Below, piece after piece: positions 28,883 through 38,516 of a stretch of DNA of 64,000 nt. The notes beneath the pieces are model-generated. The model had not been told where the DNA came from. It made no database searches and worked only from the letters and a program-made list of their open reading frames with translations. Within the stretch, counting starts at the first letter, position 1. The number at the start of each line of letters is the position of its first letter. This stretch comes from Rhizobium grahamii (GTDB lineage Bacteria; Pseudomonadota; Alphaproteobacteria; Rhizobiales; Rhizobiaceae): contig NZ_CP043498.1 in NCBI RefSeq assembly GCF_009498215.1, positions 3,205,501 through 3,269,500 on the forward strand, written 5' to 3'. Made by a program: the position numbers and the translations under genes.

Positions 28883-29943
28883 TGCCCATACTCCGCGACA
28901 GGCGCCCACAGCACTTGGTCGATCCGCGACGCACCGGTAGCGAGCATCGCCAGGCGATCGAAACCGAGCGCAATACCGCTCGCATCAGGCATGATCGCTA
29001 GCGCATCCAGAAAATCGTCGTCGATTGGATAGGTTTCGCCGTAGATCCGCGACTTTTCCGCCATTTCTATCTCGAAGCGCCGGCGCTGTTCCACAGCGTT
29101 GGTCAGTTCCCCGAAGCCGTTAGCGAGCTCGACGCCGCAAATATAAGCCTCGAACCGCTCGGCGACGCGCGGATCACGCGCGGAAGGCCTCGCAAGCGCC
29201 GCTTCCGAAACGGGATACTCGTCGAGGATCGTCATTTGCCCGACGCCAAGATGCGGCTCCACGCGTTCGACCAAAACGCGGCTGAAGACATCAGCCCAGC
29301 CGTCGTCATCGGCAACGCGAATCCCATTGCTCCTTGCGTCGGATGCCAGACGCTCGACATCGGTCGAACCATCAGACGAAATCGATGCCAGCAGGTCGAT
29401 GCCGGCAAAACGGTCGAATGCCGCGGCAACGCTGAGCCTCTCTGCTTCGGCAAAGGGATCACACTCCTTGCCGCGATAGACGAACTTCGGATTCTTCGTC
29501 GTTTCCGCCGCAAGAGCGACAAGGCTGGAGCAATCGCGCATCAAGCTCTCATAGCTCTCGCCCGTTCGATACCACTCGAGCATCGTGAATTCGGGGTGAT
29601 GAAGCGGCCCGCGCTCACGGTTGCGGTATACATGCGCAAAACACGCAATCCGCTGCTCGCCGGCGGCCAGCAGCTTCTTGCATGCGAACTCGGGCGAAGT
29701 GTGAAGATAGAGAGGCATGGCCTGCCCGTCGGTCGTCAGCGCTTCGGTGGCAAAAGCATGGAGATGCGCTTCATTTCCGGGAGAAACCTGCAGCGCCGCC
29801 GTGTCGACCTCGACGAAGTCCTCGCTCAGGAAATAACCACGCACAGCCAGCTGGACAGCGTTCCGGCCCATCAGGAACGGACGACGGTCCGCATGAACGC
29901 TGGGCGTCCACCAGGGGGAGATATTGGTGATCGAAGCTTTCAT
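28879..29943 (-). CDS. epmA: EF-P--(R)-beta-lysine ligase EpmA (GenX/PoxA)
   Basis: A 354-residue class II LysRS paralogue without the anticodon-binding domain. Motif 2 region is FAHVYRNRERGPLHHPEFTMLEWYR and motif 3 is GIALGFDRLAMLATGA at the C-terminus. It lysylates EF-P at a conserved lysine. The ATG at 29943 (MKASITNISPWW) is chosen. It is divergent from efp, with 148 bases between the starts, and translationally coupled to epmB. Together the three genes form a complete EF-P modification unit. Confidence 0.94.
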   Translation of the reverse strand: MKASITNISPWWTPSVHADRRPFLMGRNAVQLAVRGYFLSEDFVEVDTAALQVSPGNEAHLHAFATEALTTDGQAMPLYLHTSPEFACKKLLAAGEQRIACFAHVYRNRERGPLHHPEFTMLEWYRTGESYESLMRDCSSLVALAAETTKNPKFVYRGKECDPFAEAERLSVAAAFDRFAGIDLLASISSDGSTDVERLASDARSNGIRVADDDGWADVFSRVLVERVEPHLGVGQMTILDEYPVSEAALARPSARDPRVAERFEAYICGVELANGFGELTNAVEQRRRFEIEMAEKSRIYGETYPIDDDFLDALAIMPDASGIALGFDRLAMLATGASRIDQVLWAPVAEYGQ

Positions 29944-30091
29944 TCGAACAAGTCCTGACCGATCAGCCAATCCAGGGCTGGCAATTTGCCGGATTTTAGG
30001 TTAGTTGCGCCCCAAAGAATACCTGATTGCGTCTCCGGGGCCATTTCGACAGTCCTCTACGACGCCAAAAGCCGAGTTACAAGGAACTCTT

Positions 30092-30661
30092 ATGGTCAAG
30101 ATCATCGCCTCTTCTGTTCGCAAGGGCAACGTCCTCGATGTTGACGGCAAGCTTTACGTCGTTCTGACGGCCAACAACTTCCACCCGGGCAAGGGCACGC
30201 CGGTCACCCAGGTCGACATGCGCCGCATCGTCGATGGCGTGAAGGTGTCCGAGCGCTGGCGCACGACCGAGCAGGTCGAGCGCGCCTTCGTGGAAGACGT
30301 CAACCACCAGTTCCTCTATGAGGACGGCGAAGGCTTCCACTTCATGAACCCGGAAAGCTACGACCAAGTCGTCGTCGACGTCGAAACCATGGGTGACCAG
30401 AAGGCCTACCTGCAGGAAGGCATGGTTTGCATCCTGTCGATGCACGAAGGTGTAGCGCTTGCCCTGCAGCTGCCGCGCCACGTGACGCTCGAGATCACCG
30501 AGACCGAGCCGGTCGTCAAGGGCCAGACGGCATCGTCTTCCTACAAGCCGGCCATGCTGTCGAACGGCGTACGCACCTCGGTCCCGCCGCACATCGATGC
30601 CGGCACCCGCGTCGTAATCGCGACGGAAGACAATTCCTACGTCGAACGCGCAAAGAACTAA
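30092..30661 (+). CDS. efp: Translation elongation factor P
   Basis: A 189-residue protein that relieves ribosome stalling at polyproline. It has the KOW-like N-domain, with the modified lysine at position 34 in HPGKG, and two OB domains ending [19 protein letters not shown]. The AAGGAA ribosome site and the ATG at 30092 set the start. Lys34 is the type of target expected for EpmA, in agreement with the adjacent epmAB. Confidence 0.97.
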   Translation: MVKIIASSVRKGNVLDVDGKLYVVLTANNFHPGKGTPVTQVDMRRIVDGVKVSERWRTTEQVERAFVEDVNHQFLYEDGEGFHFMNPESYDQVVVDVETMGDQKAYLQEGMVCILSMHEGVALALQLPRHVTLEITETEPVVKGQTASSSYKPAMLSNGVRTSVPPHIDAGTRVVIATEDNSYVERAKN

Positions 30662-30740
30662 TCAGCAGAAAGACAAGTCGCGTCTCGACGGATGCAACCT
30701 GTCACTCCTGAACGGTACCGAATTCGAACGCCGCTCGTGC

Positions 30741-31501
30741 CTAGATATCGTAGGTGTGGGCGGCGTTTATCGTTGAGATGAAGCGCTTGGTGCGCTCGCG
30801 CTCCGGCGCGGTGAAGATGTTGCGTGCGCTGCCTGTCTCGACGACGCTGCCGGCTTCGAGGAAAACCACGTCATTGGCGATCTTCGATGCAAGGCGCAGG
30901 TCGTGCGTTGCCATCACCATGGTCGTACCCTCGCGGGCGAGGCGGCCGAGGACGTCGACAACTTCAGCCGAGAGTTCGGGGTCGAGCGCCGACGTCGGCT
31001 CGTCGCAGAGAAGAACACGCGGCGATGGAGCAAGCGCACGGGCGATCGCCACGCGCTGCTGCTGACCACCCGACAGTGTCGAAGGCCAGGCGTCGGCCTT
31101 GTGCGCCATGCCGACCTTCGTCAACAATTCCATCGCCCGTTCGCGGGCCCTGTCCTTCGGCCACTTCAGAACAGTGATCAGGCCCTCCATCACATTCTCG
31201 ATAGCGGTCTGGTGCGGAAACAGCTGAAAGTTCTGGAACACCATGCCGGTCTGCCGACGGATCTTCTGGATCGCTTGCCAGCCGTTCTTCTGGCCCGGCG
31301 CAAAGCTCAGGGTCTCATCGCCGAGGCGGATCGTGCCTGCGGTCGGAATCTCCAGCAGATTGATACAACGGAGCAACGTGCTCTTGCCGCCGCCGGAGGG
31401 GCCGACCAGCGCCGTGACATTGCCCTCAGGAATACGAATGCTGATATCCTTCAGGATAACGGCATCGCCGAAGCGCTTTTCGATGTGAGAAAGCTCGATC
31501 A
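30741..31501 (-). CDS. Amino-acid (probably cystine) ABC transporter ATP-binding protein
   Basis: A 253-residue ATPase with Walker A GPSGGGKST, Q-loop MVFQNFQLFPHQTAIENV, signature [15 protein letters not shown] and Walker B LLCDEPTSALDPE. These are features of the polar-amino-acid GlnQ/TcyN group. The start is the ATG at 31501 overlapping the permease stop; the longer upstream frame is antisense noise over the permease. It is last in a three-gene operon with a FliY/TcyJ-like binding protein. Confidence 0.92.
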
Positions 31502-32179
31502 TGCGTTTGCCTCCAGCATGCCGCCATAGCGCGCGAACCGACGCTCGAGGCGGACCTGCAGCGCGGACAGAACCGAGCTCAGGGCAAGGTATATGAAAGC
31601 TGCCTCGATATAGAGAATAAGCGGCTCGTAAGTGGTTGCAACGATCCGCTGCGCTGCCTGGAACAGTTCGGGCACCGTAATGGCGGCTGCAAGCGACGTG
31701 TCCTTTACGAGCGAGATGAAGGTATTGGAAAGCGGAGGCACGGCGACGCGCCCGGCCTGCGGCAGGATCGTGCGGGTCATTGCCTGACGCCAGCTCATGC
31801 CGATCGAATAGGCTGCTTCCCATTGCCCCTTGGGCACCGAGGAAATGACGGCCCGGATGATCTCGGAGCTGTAGGCGCCAATATTGAGGGTGAAGCCGAT
31901 CAGGGCCGCCGGGAAGGCATCGAGCAGGATGCCGACGCTTGGCAAGCCGTAGAAGATCACGAACAGCTGTACGAGAAGCGGCGTGCCTCTGATGACCCAG
32001 ACATAGAAGCGGGCGATGGCAGCGAGAGGTGCTGCGCCGAAGAGCCTCGCGATCGCCGTGATCAGGCCAAGGATCAGACCGAACGTAAAGGACAGGAGCG
32101 TCAGCGGGATCGTGAAGATCAGGCCGGCCCAGAGGAGCGGGCCAAGCGACTCCGCCATCAGTTGAAGCCAGTGAGGCAA
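31499..32179 (-). CDS. Amino-acid (probably cystine) ABC transporter permease
   Basis: A 226-residue HisM-type permease with four to five membrane segments. The EAA loop reads EAAYSIGMSWRQAMTRTILPQAGRVAVP in outline, and the family block RGTPLLVQLFVIFYGLP is present. The start appears to be TTG at 32179, seven bases after GAGG; the next ATG, at 32158, would remove the first seven residues. The stop overlaps the ATPase start. Confidence 0.9.
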   Translation of the reverse strand: MPHWLQLMAESLGPLLWAGLIFTIPLTLLSFTFGLILGLITAIARLFGAAPLAAIARFYVWVIRGTPLLVQLFVIFYGLPSVGILLDAFPAALIGFTLNIGAYSSEIIRAVISSVPKGQWEAAYSIGMSWRQAMTRTILPQAGRVAVPPLSNTFISLVKDTSLAAAITVPELFQAAQRIVATTYEPLILYIEAAFIYLALSSVLSALQVRLERRFARYGGMLEANA

Positions 32180-32200
32180 AGGTCAATCCTCAAACAAGAT

Positions 32201-32226
32201 GCGTCCAGCGAGGTTTCGCTGGACGC
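32201..32226 (-). repeat. Intercistronic hairpin between binding-protein and permease genes
   Basis: An 11-base perfect inverted repeat, GCGTCCAGCGA / TCGCTGGACGC, with a four-base loop lies in the 104-base gap. No good T-tract follows in the operon direction. It probably stabilises the upstream binding-protein mRNA or attenuates reading into the permease, a common layout in ABC importer operons. Confidence 0.6.
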
Positions 32227-32283
32227 TTTTCACGCACATATAAAGGATGTGGCGGCGGCAGCAAGACTGCCTGTCGCAGCGAC

Positions 32284-33057
32284 TTACTTCGAGACGTCCT
32301 GGCCGAAGTACTTGTCGGAGATCTTCTTGTAGGTGCCATCGGCCTTGATGTCGGCCAGTGCCTTGTTGATGGCGTCAAGCAGTTCCGGCTCGCCCTTGCG
32401 GATGATGATGCCGGAGTAGTCGGCATTTTCCTGCTGGGCGGCGATCTTTACCGGAGCATCGGGCTTGTGTTTCTTGAAGTCGAGGAAGGACAGGCTGTCA
32501 TTGATGGTGGCGTCTGCGCGCTTGGTCAGAACCAGCTGGATCGACTGGTCAAAACCGTCGGTCCCCACCAGTTCGGCTCCGGACTGTTCGGCAAGCTTGC
32601 CGAAGTTGCTGGTCAGCGACTGTGCCGACTTCTTGCCCTTCAGATCAGCAAAGCCCTTGATGCTGTCGTCGCCATCGCGAACGATGAGCACAGCCTTAGA
32701 GGCAATGTAGGGCTCGGAGAAATCGTACTTCTGCTTGCGCGCGTCGGTGATGCCGACCTGATTGATCACGGTGTCGTAACGCTTGGCATCGAGGCCGGCG
32801 ATCAGACCGTCCCATTTGCCTTCAACGAACTCAGCCTTGACGCCGAGCTTCGCAGCAACCGCTTCGCCGATCTCGACGTCGAAGCCGACAAGCTTGCCGC
32901 TGTCGTCATGATAGGTGAATGGGGCATAGGTGCCCTCGGTGCCGATCTTGAACACACCGGCAGATTTAACGGCGTCGAGGTTTTCGCCGGCAACGGCGGG
33001 AAGGAGCGCAGCGGCCTGAATCAGGGCTGCAGCGGCGATGGTTTTCAGGAGGTTCAT
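32284..33057 (-). CDS. Amino-acid (cystine-type) ABC transporter substrate-binding protein
   Basis: A 257-residue periplasmic protein with a signal peptide (MNLLKTIAAAALIQAAALLPAVAG). The mature part follows the FliY/TcyJ pattern closely: GTEGTYAPFTYHDDSGKLVGFDVEIG, WDGLIAGLDAKRYDTVINQVGITDARKQKYDFSEPY and the DGTYKKISDKYFGQDVSK end. L-cystine is the best substrate guess from this similarity. The ATG at 33057 begins the signal peptide; the upstream extension is not coding-like. The 238 bases to the divergent DeoR gene hold only promoter sequence. Confidence 0.9.
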   Translation of the reverse strand: MNLLKTIAAAALIQAAALLPAVAGENLDAVKSAGVFKIGTEGTYAPFTYHDDSGKLVGFDVEIGEAVAAKLGVKAEFVEGKWDGLIAGLDAKRYDTVINQVGITDARKQKYDFSEPYIASKAVLIVRDGDDSIKGFADLKGKKSAQSLTSNFGKLAEQSGAELVGTDGFDQSIQLVLTKRADATINDSLSFLDFKKHKPDAPVKIAAQQENADYSGIIIRKGEPELLDAINKALADIKADGTYKKISDKYFGQDVSK

Positions 33058-33295
33058 TTTTCTATCCAGTTCACAAGGTGTGTTCGATGCGTTGAAAATT
33101 GCAGAAAATAGGGCGCTGCGATGCGCAGAAAACTGCGAAGAAAATCGGCATCTGCGAAAAATTTTCTCATTTATCGCGTGTTTTGTACCGAGTGTTTCAT
33201 TTTGTGAATTGCCAAAACACCGAACCGCTGGCAATGCATGTTTATGCACGTTTGTACGTGTTGCTGTCTGATCTCGGTTTTTAGGGCAAATCGGC

Positions 33296-34069
33296 ATGAG
33301 CGGAAATGAGCTGCTGCTGGCAGAACGACAAAGCGCGATTGCGCGAAAGTTGCAGTCGGAAGGCCGAGTTATCGCCGCCGAACTTGCGGCGGAGTTTGGC
33401 GTTTCGGAAGATACGGTTCGACGCGATCTTCGCGAGATGGCGGCGGCCGGCCTCTGCGAACGGGTCTATGGCGGCGCGCTGCCGTTAGCGCCGGCCGGCG
33501 GAACGCTCAGCCACCGCGCCACTCAGGCGCCGGATCGAAAACACTCGCTTGCGCTCGCCGCCGTTTCCGAGATTGTGCCGGGTTCGACGGTCTTTTTCGA
33601 TGCAGGCAGCACCAATCTCGCAATTGCATCGGCGCTTCCGATCGACATGGCGCTGACAGCTGCAACGAATGCGCCGGCGATTGCCTCGGCCTTGCTTGAG
33701 AAGCCGGGCCTGAATGTCGTTTTGATCGGCGGCCTGCTGGACAGGCAGGTGGGAGGCTCGCTGGGTGCCAAGGCCATGCGCGACATGGAGGCCTTGTCGC
33801 CCGACCTCTGCATCCTCGGCGCCTGCGGCATCGATCTAACATCGGGAGTCACCACCTTCGGCTTCGAAGATGCGGAATTCAAGCGTTTTGCGGCATCGCG
33901 CAGCAGGCGCGTGCTGGTCGCGGCAACCTCCGAGAAATTCGGCACGGCGGCCCCTCATGCCGTGCTCCCGGTTTCTCATTGCGAATGCCTGGTCGTCGAG
34001 CGCGACGCCGATCCGGATATGCTCGTCCAATACCGCGATCGCGGGTGCAGAACAGTCGTGGCTCTTTAG
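33296..34069 (+). CDS. DeoR-family transcriptional regulator
   Basis: A 257-residue regulator with an N-terminal DeoR winged helix (IARKLQSEGRVIAAELAAEFGVSEDTVRRDLREMA in outline, residues ~15-50). The C-terminal sugar-phosphate sensor domain has DAGSTNLAIASAL, ATNAPAIASAL and the closing ATSEKFGTAAPHAV motif. Effectors are usually phosphorylated sugars. It is followed 67 bases later by a sugar-type MFS carrier on the same strand, its probable target. It is divergent from the cystine importer. Confidence 0.9.
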   Translation: MSGNELLLAERQSAIARKLQSEGRVIAAELAAEFGVSEDTVRRDLREMAAAGLCERVYGGALPLAPAGGTLSHRATQAPDRKHSLALAAVSEIVPGSTVFFDAGSTNLAIASALPIDMALTAATNAPAIASALLEKPGLNVVLIGGLLDRQVGGSLGAKAMRDMEALSPDLCILGACGIDLTSGVTTFGFEDAEFKRFAASRSRRVLVAATSEKFGTAAPHAVLPVSHCECLVVERDADPDMLVQYRDRGCRTVVAL

Positions 34070-34136
34070 GCCACGCGCATACGTCAATCCGGTATCGGCC
34101 AGGGAGGCACGGTGCCGCCGGAAAATGGAAGAAATA

Positions 34137-35330
34137 ATGGATAGTCATGTCAATTTGGCGCCGCAGGCAAAAAGCGGCTACATCACGAAGAACAGGGTCG
34201 CTGTGTCGCTGCTGTTCTTGATCAACGGCTTCACTGTCGGTTCCTGGGCGCCGAAGATTCCTGAGTTCGCCGAGCGGCTTGATCTCAGCAAGTTCCAGCT
34301 CGGGCTGATGATCCTGGTGCTCGGGATCGGTTCGCTGACGCTGATGCCGCTTGCTGGCGCGCAGATTGCCCGGCACGGGTCGCGCCTCGTTGTGCTCGTC
34401 ATGGCGGTTTGCTTGTTGCCTTGTCTGCTGGCCCTGACGCTGGCACCCAACATCGTGACCGCGGCAATCGCGATCTTCCTGTTCGGCGGGTTCATGGGCG
34501 CCATGGATGTAGCCATGAATGCGAATGCCGTCGCCGTCGAGCAATCGATGCGGCGGGCAATCATGTCGTCCTGCCATGCCTTCTGGAGCCTCGGCGGCTT
34601 GATCGGCGCCGGCCTCGGCGGCCTCCTGATCGCCCATTTCGGCGTGTTCGCGCATGCCGTGGTCGCCACCGCTCTCGCCGCCATCACGCTTGCCGTTGCC
34701 TGGAATATCGTCCTTGCCGACCAGCCGCATCCCGACACCAAGAAGGAAAAGACCCGGCTGCCGATGGTTCCGCTGCCCTGGCTGCTCGGTCTCGTCGCCC
34801 TGTTCTCGATGATGCCGGAAGGTGCGGTCCTCGATTGGGGTGCGCTCTACCTGCGCGAGGAACTCGGCGCTTCGATTGCGCTCTCCGGCTTCGGCTTTGC
34901 GGCCTTCTCGCTGACGATGGCGGCGATGCGCTTTGCCGGCGACCTCGTTCGTGATCGCCTGGGCGGCGTCAAGACGCTCAGGATCTGCACCTTGTTCGCC
35001 ATCGCGGGCATGCTGCTTGCTGGCTTCGCCCCGAATGCGGAGATCGCTATCCTCGGCTTCGCCTTCTGCGGCATCGGTATCTCCAACATGGTGCCGATCG
35101 CGTTCTCGGCTGCCGGCAATATTCCGCATCTGAAGGCGGGTATCGGTATCTCCGTCGTAACCACCATGGGCTATTCCGGGATGCTGGTGGCACCGTCGGC
35201 CATCGGCTTCGTGGCGGAGCATATCGGCTTCTCCGTCGTGTTCATGGCGCTGCCGGTGCTTCTCCTCGTCGTGTTGGCGCTTTCCAATCTGGCACGTTAC
35301 GCCGACGGTATTTCCGGTGGCGGTCACTGA
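34137..35330 (+). CDS. MFS transporter (YbjJ/fucose-permease-like)
   Basis: A 397-residue carrier with 12 membrane segments. The N-terminal half has FLINGFTVGSWAPKIPEFAERLDLSKFQLGL and GGFMGAMDVAMNANAVAVE; the second half starts near WLLGLVALFSMMPEGAVLDWGALYLRE. The acidic/aromatic residues in MPEGAVLDWGALYL are typical of the YbjJ branch. The ATG at 34137 is preferred because GGAAG lies ten bases upstream; ATG 34125 is possible. Sugar transport under the adjacent DeoR regulator is inferred. Confidence 0.85.
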   Translation: MDSHVNLAPQAKSGYITKNRVAVSLLFLINGFTVGSWAPKIPEFAERLDLSKFQLGLMILVLGIGSLTLMPLAGAQIARHGSRLVVLVMAVCLLPCLLALTLAPNIVTAAIAIFLFGGFMGAMDVAMNANAVAVEQSMRRAIMSSCHAFWSLGGLIGAGLGGLLIAHFGVFAHAVVATALAAITLAVAWNIVLADQPHPDTKKEKTRLPMVPLPWLLGLVALFSMMPEGAVLDWGALYLREELGASIALSGFGFAAFSLTMAAMRFAGDLVRDRLGGVKTLRICTLFAIAGMLLAGFAPNAEIAILGFAFCGIGISNMVPIAFSAAGNIPHLKAGIGISVVTTMGYSGMLVAPSAIGFVAEHIGFSVVFMALPVLLLVVLALSNLARYADGISGGGH

Positions 35331-35428
35331 GGCGACGTCAAACAAAGTGATGGATGCCGCGGGTTGACAAGCGGGCGGTCATGATCCACCTGAAAGGCAC
35401 GAAATTTAAGGGTTCAAGAGCTCTATCC

Positions 35429-36682
35429 ATGTCTTCAGCTACGGATTTTGATCCGAAACCGCGCCGCGCATCCGTCGCAGTCGATGTCGGCGGCGTCATC
35501 GTCGGAGGCGGCGCGCCCGTCGTCGTCCAGTCGATGACCAATACCGACACGGCCGATATCGACGCAACCGTCGCCCAGGTGGCCGCACTCTACAAGGCGG
35601 GTTCCGAACTCGTGCGTATCACCGTCGATCGCGACGAGAGTGCCGCCGCCGTGCCGCGCATCCGCGACCGGCTGCTGCGTCTCGGCATGGATGTGCCGCT
35701 GGTCGGCGACTTCCATTATATCGGCCACAAGCTGCTTGCCGATCATCCCGATTGCGCCGAGGCGCTGGCGAAGTACCGGATCAATCCCGGGAATGTCGGC
35801 TTCAAGGACAAGAAGGACAAGCAGTTCGGCGACATCATCGAGATGGCGATCCGCTACGACAAGCCGGTGCGTATCGGCGTCAACTGGGGCTCGCTCGATC
35901 AGGAACTGCTGACCGCGCTGATGGACCAGAACTCGGCGGCCGGTTCGCCGCTTTCGGCGCGCCAGGTGACGCGCGAGGCGATCGTGCAGTCGGCACTGAT
36001 TTCGGCGAACCTCGCCGAAGAGATCGGCCTGCCGCGCAACCGCATCATCCTGTCCGCCAAGGTCAGCCAGGTGCAGGATCTGATCGCCGTCTATTCCATG
36101 CTGTCGGAGCGCTCCGACCACGCGCTGCATCTCGGCCTCACTGAAGCAGGCATGGGTAGCAAGGGCATCGTCGCCTCCTCGGCCGCCATGGGCTATGTGC
36201 TCCAGCACGGGATTGGCGATACGATCCGCGTGTCGCTGACGCCGGAGCCGAATGGCGACCGCACCCGCGAAGTGCAGGTGGCGCAGGAAATCCTGCAGGT
36301 CATGGGTTTCCGCCAGTTCATTCCTGTTGTCGCGGCTTGTCCCGGCTGTGGCCGCACGACGTCGACGGTCTTCCAGGAACTGGCGCAAAACATCCAGAAC
36401 GACCTGCGCAAGAATATGCCCGTGTGGCGCGACAAGTATCCGGGCGTCGAAGCACTCAACGTCGCCGTCATGGGCTGCATCGTCAACGGCCCGGGCGAAA
36501 GCAAGCATGCCGATATCGGCATCTCGCTGCCGGGAACCGGCGAAAGCCCGGCGGCACCCGTCTATATCGATGGACAGAAGGCGATGACGCTGCGCGGCCC
36601 GAATATTGCCGGTGATTTCGAGGCACTGGTCGCCGATTATATCGAAAAGCGCTTCGGGCAAAACAGGACGGCGGCGGAGTAA
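35429..36682 (+). CDS. ispG: 4-hydroxy-3-methylbut-2-en-1-yl diphosphate synthase IspG
   Basis: A 417-residue iron-sulfur enzyme of the MEP isoprenoid pathway. The N-terminal TIM barrel contains [19 protein letters not shown] and [11 protein letters not shown]. The C-terminal domain has cluster cysteines in [10 protein letters not shown] and [14 protein letters not shown]. The ATG at 35429 (MSSATDFD) is used; a start at 35354 would add 25 basic residues unlike the family. The isoprenyl diphosphate synthase ispA is encoded 1 kb downstream on the other strand. Confidence 0.97.
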   Translation: MSSATDFDPKPRRASVAVDVGGVIVGGGAPVVVQSMTNTDTADIDATVAQVAALYKAGSELVRITVDRDESAAAVPRIRDRLLRLGMDVPLVGDFHYIGHKLLADHPDCAEALAKYRINPGNVGFKDKKDKQFGDIIEMAIRYDKPVRIGVNWGSLDQELLTALMDQNSAAGSPLSARQVTREAIVQSALISANLAEEIGLPRNRIILSAKVSQVQDLIAVYSMLSERSDHALHLGLTEAGMGSKGIVASSAAMGYVLQHGIGDTIRVSLTPEPNGDRTREVQVAQEILQVMGFRQFIPVVAACPGCGRTTSTVFQELAQNIQNDLRKNMPVWRDKYPGVEALNVAVMGCIVNGPGESKHADIGISLPGTGESPAAPVYIDGQKAMTLRGPNIAGDFEALVADYIEKRFGQNRTAAE

Positions 36683-36709
36683 TCCGCGCCGTCGCTTCCT
36701 CATCCAAGA

Positions 36710-37348
36710 TTAGATGCGGCTGGTGAGCAGCTTCAGTCCTGCGAAACAGTAGAAGGCAGCCATGGCGCCTTCGATCCAGCGGCGCAGGCTGGCATAGATC
36801 TTCAGCGCCTGCGGTGTTGAGAAGAGCACAGCGTAGCCCATGAAGACGATGAAGCCCGTCGTCAGGCAGATACCGACGATCAGACCGGCAACCGATGCCG
36901 GCGCGCCCTGCGGCATGCCCAGCGCGATGATTGCCAGCCATGCGAAGATCGCCTTCGGATTGGTGACGTGAATGCCGTAGCCGCGCAGGAGCAACGCACG
37001 CGTCGACATGTTCTTCGGCGTTGTGGCCTGCTGGATGTCGTGGTTGGCGCGCACGGCCTTGAAGGCCTTGTAGGCAAGATAGAGCAGATAGAGGCCACCG
37101 AACATCTTCAGGATCTCAAGGGCGACCGCGTAGGTGTTGAGGATCGTGGCAAGCCCGAGGGCTGCCGCGCAGGCCCAGGTGAAGGAGCCGGCGAAAATCC
37201 CGAGCGAGATCGTCATGCCGGCCTTGCGGCCGTGCACCATGGATGTAGAGACGATCGCCATGATGGCCGGGCCGGGGCTGATGACCGCGACGATATAGGC
37301 AATGTAGGCAGGCAGGATCTGCGGAAGGTAGCTCAGGGTCTCGTGCAT
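36710..37348 (-). CDS. LysE/RhtB-family amino-acid exporter
   Basis: A 212-residue inner-membrane protein with six hydrophobic segments and the family motif SPGPAIMAIVSTSMVHGRKAGMTISLG near residues 23-50. GGLYLLYLAYKAFK and HVTNPKAIFAWLAI follow. It exports amino acids or homoserine lactone-like compounds; the substrate is unknown. The ATG at 37348 has GAGG seven bases upstream; the longer frame extends into promoter sequence. It is convergent with ispG. Confidence 0.92.
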   Translation of the reverse strand: MHETLSYLPQILPAYIAYIVAVISPGPAIMAIVSTSMVHGRKAGMTISLGIFAGSFTWACAAALGLATILNTYAVALEILKMFGGLYLLYLAYKAFKAVRANHDIQQATTPKNMSTRALLLRGYGIHVTNPKAIFAWLAIIALGMPQGAPASVAGLIVGICLTTGFIVFMGYAVLFSTPQALKIYASLRRWIEGAMAAFYCFAGLKLLTSRI

Positions 37349-37467
37349 GGATGCCTCGTGTTTGCCGGCACGCGCCAGCGTCTTGGCTACCGAGCTTATG
37401 CGACGCATTTCCTTTGAAGCAAGGCACGCAGAGGCAAGCCCGGAAGAAATCTTGTCACGGTCACATT

Positions 37468-38382
37468 TCAGCTTTTGCGATTGGCCACGAACCGCGCGGC
37501 ATCGGCAAGCACCTTGCCTCGCTCCCCGTAGGGAGCCAGGAGCTCCTCGGCTTCACAAACGAGCCGGTTGAGGGTCGCCTCGACCCAAGCAAGCCCACGC
37601 AGCCCAACCAGCGTGCCCTTGCCGCGGCTCGCGTCCTTGCCCGTGGCTTTACCCATCGTCGCTGCGTCCGCCGTCAGATCGAGAACGTCGTCGGCGAGCT
37701 GGAAGGCAAGACCGATCTTCTCGCCGAAAAGCCGCAGCCGCGCCCGATCGTTAGCCGGCGTACCCGCGATAATTGCGCCCGCTTCACAGGCAAAACGGAT
37801 GAGAGCACCTGTCTTCATGGCCTGGAGGGTGACGATCCCCTGCTCGTCGGGGCTCTGCTTTTCTGCCGCAAGGTCGAGAGCCTGACCACCCGCCATTCCA
37901 CCCACACCCGCAGCGCGAGAGAGAGCGAGCACCAGAGCGACCTTACTCGATTCCGCAAGGGCGCCTTGCGTCGAGGCAATGATGTCGAAGGCGTAGGTCA
38001 GTAGGCTGTCGCCGGCGAGGATTGCGGTCGCTTCGTCAAAGGCGATATGCGCGGTCGGCTTGCCACGACGCAGATCGTCGTCATCCATCGCCGGAAGATC
38101 GTCATGCACCAGCGAATAACAGTGCACACATTCGAGTGCCGCGCCGACCCTCAGGGCCGCTTCGCGATCTCCACCGAACAATGCCGTCGCCTCGACGACG
38201 AGAAACGGCCGCAGGCGCTTTCCGCCATTGAGCACGGCATAGTGCATGGCAGCACGCAAACGTTCCGGTCGGGTGATCTCGTCGCTCAGCACCTCTGATG
38301 ACAGCAGCTTGTCGAGCAGCGCCTCGATCGCGGTCGCGTTGGAGGACAATCGGTTTTCAAAAGTGTCGATGTTTGCGCTCAT
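37468..38382 (-). CDS. ispA: Farnesyl/geranyl diphosphate synthase IspA
   Basis: A 304-residue all-helical prenyltransferase that condenses IPP with DMAPP and GPP. The first Asp-rich motif is [14 protein letters not shown] with the aromatic/length-control residues just before it (CVHCYSLVH), as in farnesyl diphosphate synthases. The second is [11 protein letters not shown]. It is divergent from mtgA with 134 bases between starts. Confidence 0.95.
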   Translation of the reverse strand: MSANIDTFENRLSSNATAIEALLDKLLSSEVLSDEITRPERLRAAMHYAVLNGGKRLRPFLVVEATALFGGDREAALRVGAALECVHCYSLVHDDLPAMDDDDLRRGKPTAHIAFDEATAILAGDSLLTYAFDIIASTQGALAESSKVALVLALSRAAGVGGMAGGQALDLAAEKQSPDEQGIVTLQAMKTGALIRFACEAGAIIAGTPANDRARLRLFGEKIGLAFQLADDVLDLTADAATMGKATGKDASRGKGTLVGLRGLAWVEATLNRLVCEAEELLAPYGERGKVLADAARFVANRKS

Positions 38383-38516
38383 GCCGGGCTGTTTGGCATG
38401 AGCGGGCTTCGGCTTGCAACGGAATTGTCGATCACTTGTCCAAGATTTCCTTTGTCTCTGGCAATGCCTGTTTGCAGGCGGTATGGAGAGACAGGGAACA
38501 AGACTGGGTCGGGGAA

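Noticed and set aside
30741..32186. 481-codon frame covering the ATPase plus 228 upstream codons
   Set aside because: The upstream part is the permease gene in another frame; the true ATPase starts at 31501.
33879..35345. 488-codon frame antisense to the MFS carrier
   Set aside because: Extremely rich in His/Glu/Gln/Arg, typical of the reverse complement of a membrane protein gene; no start context.
35435..36703. 422-codon frame antisense to ispG
   Set aside because: Mirror of a highly conserved enzyme gene; no family features.
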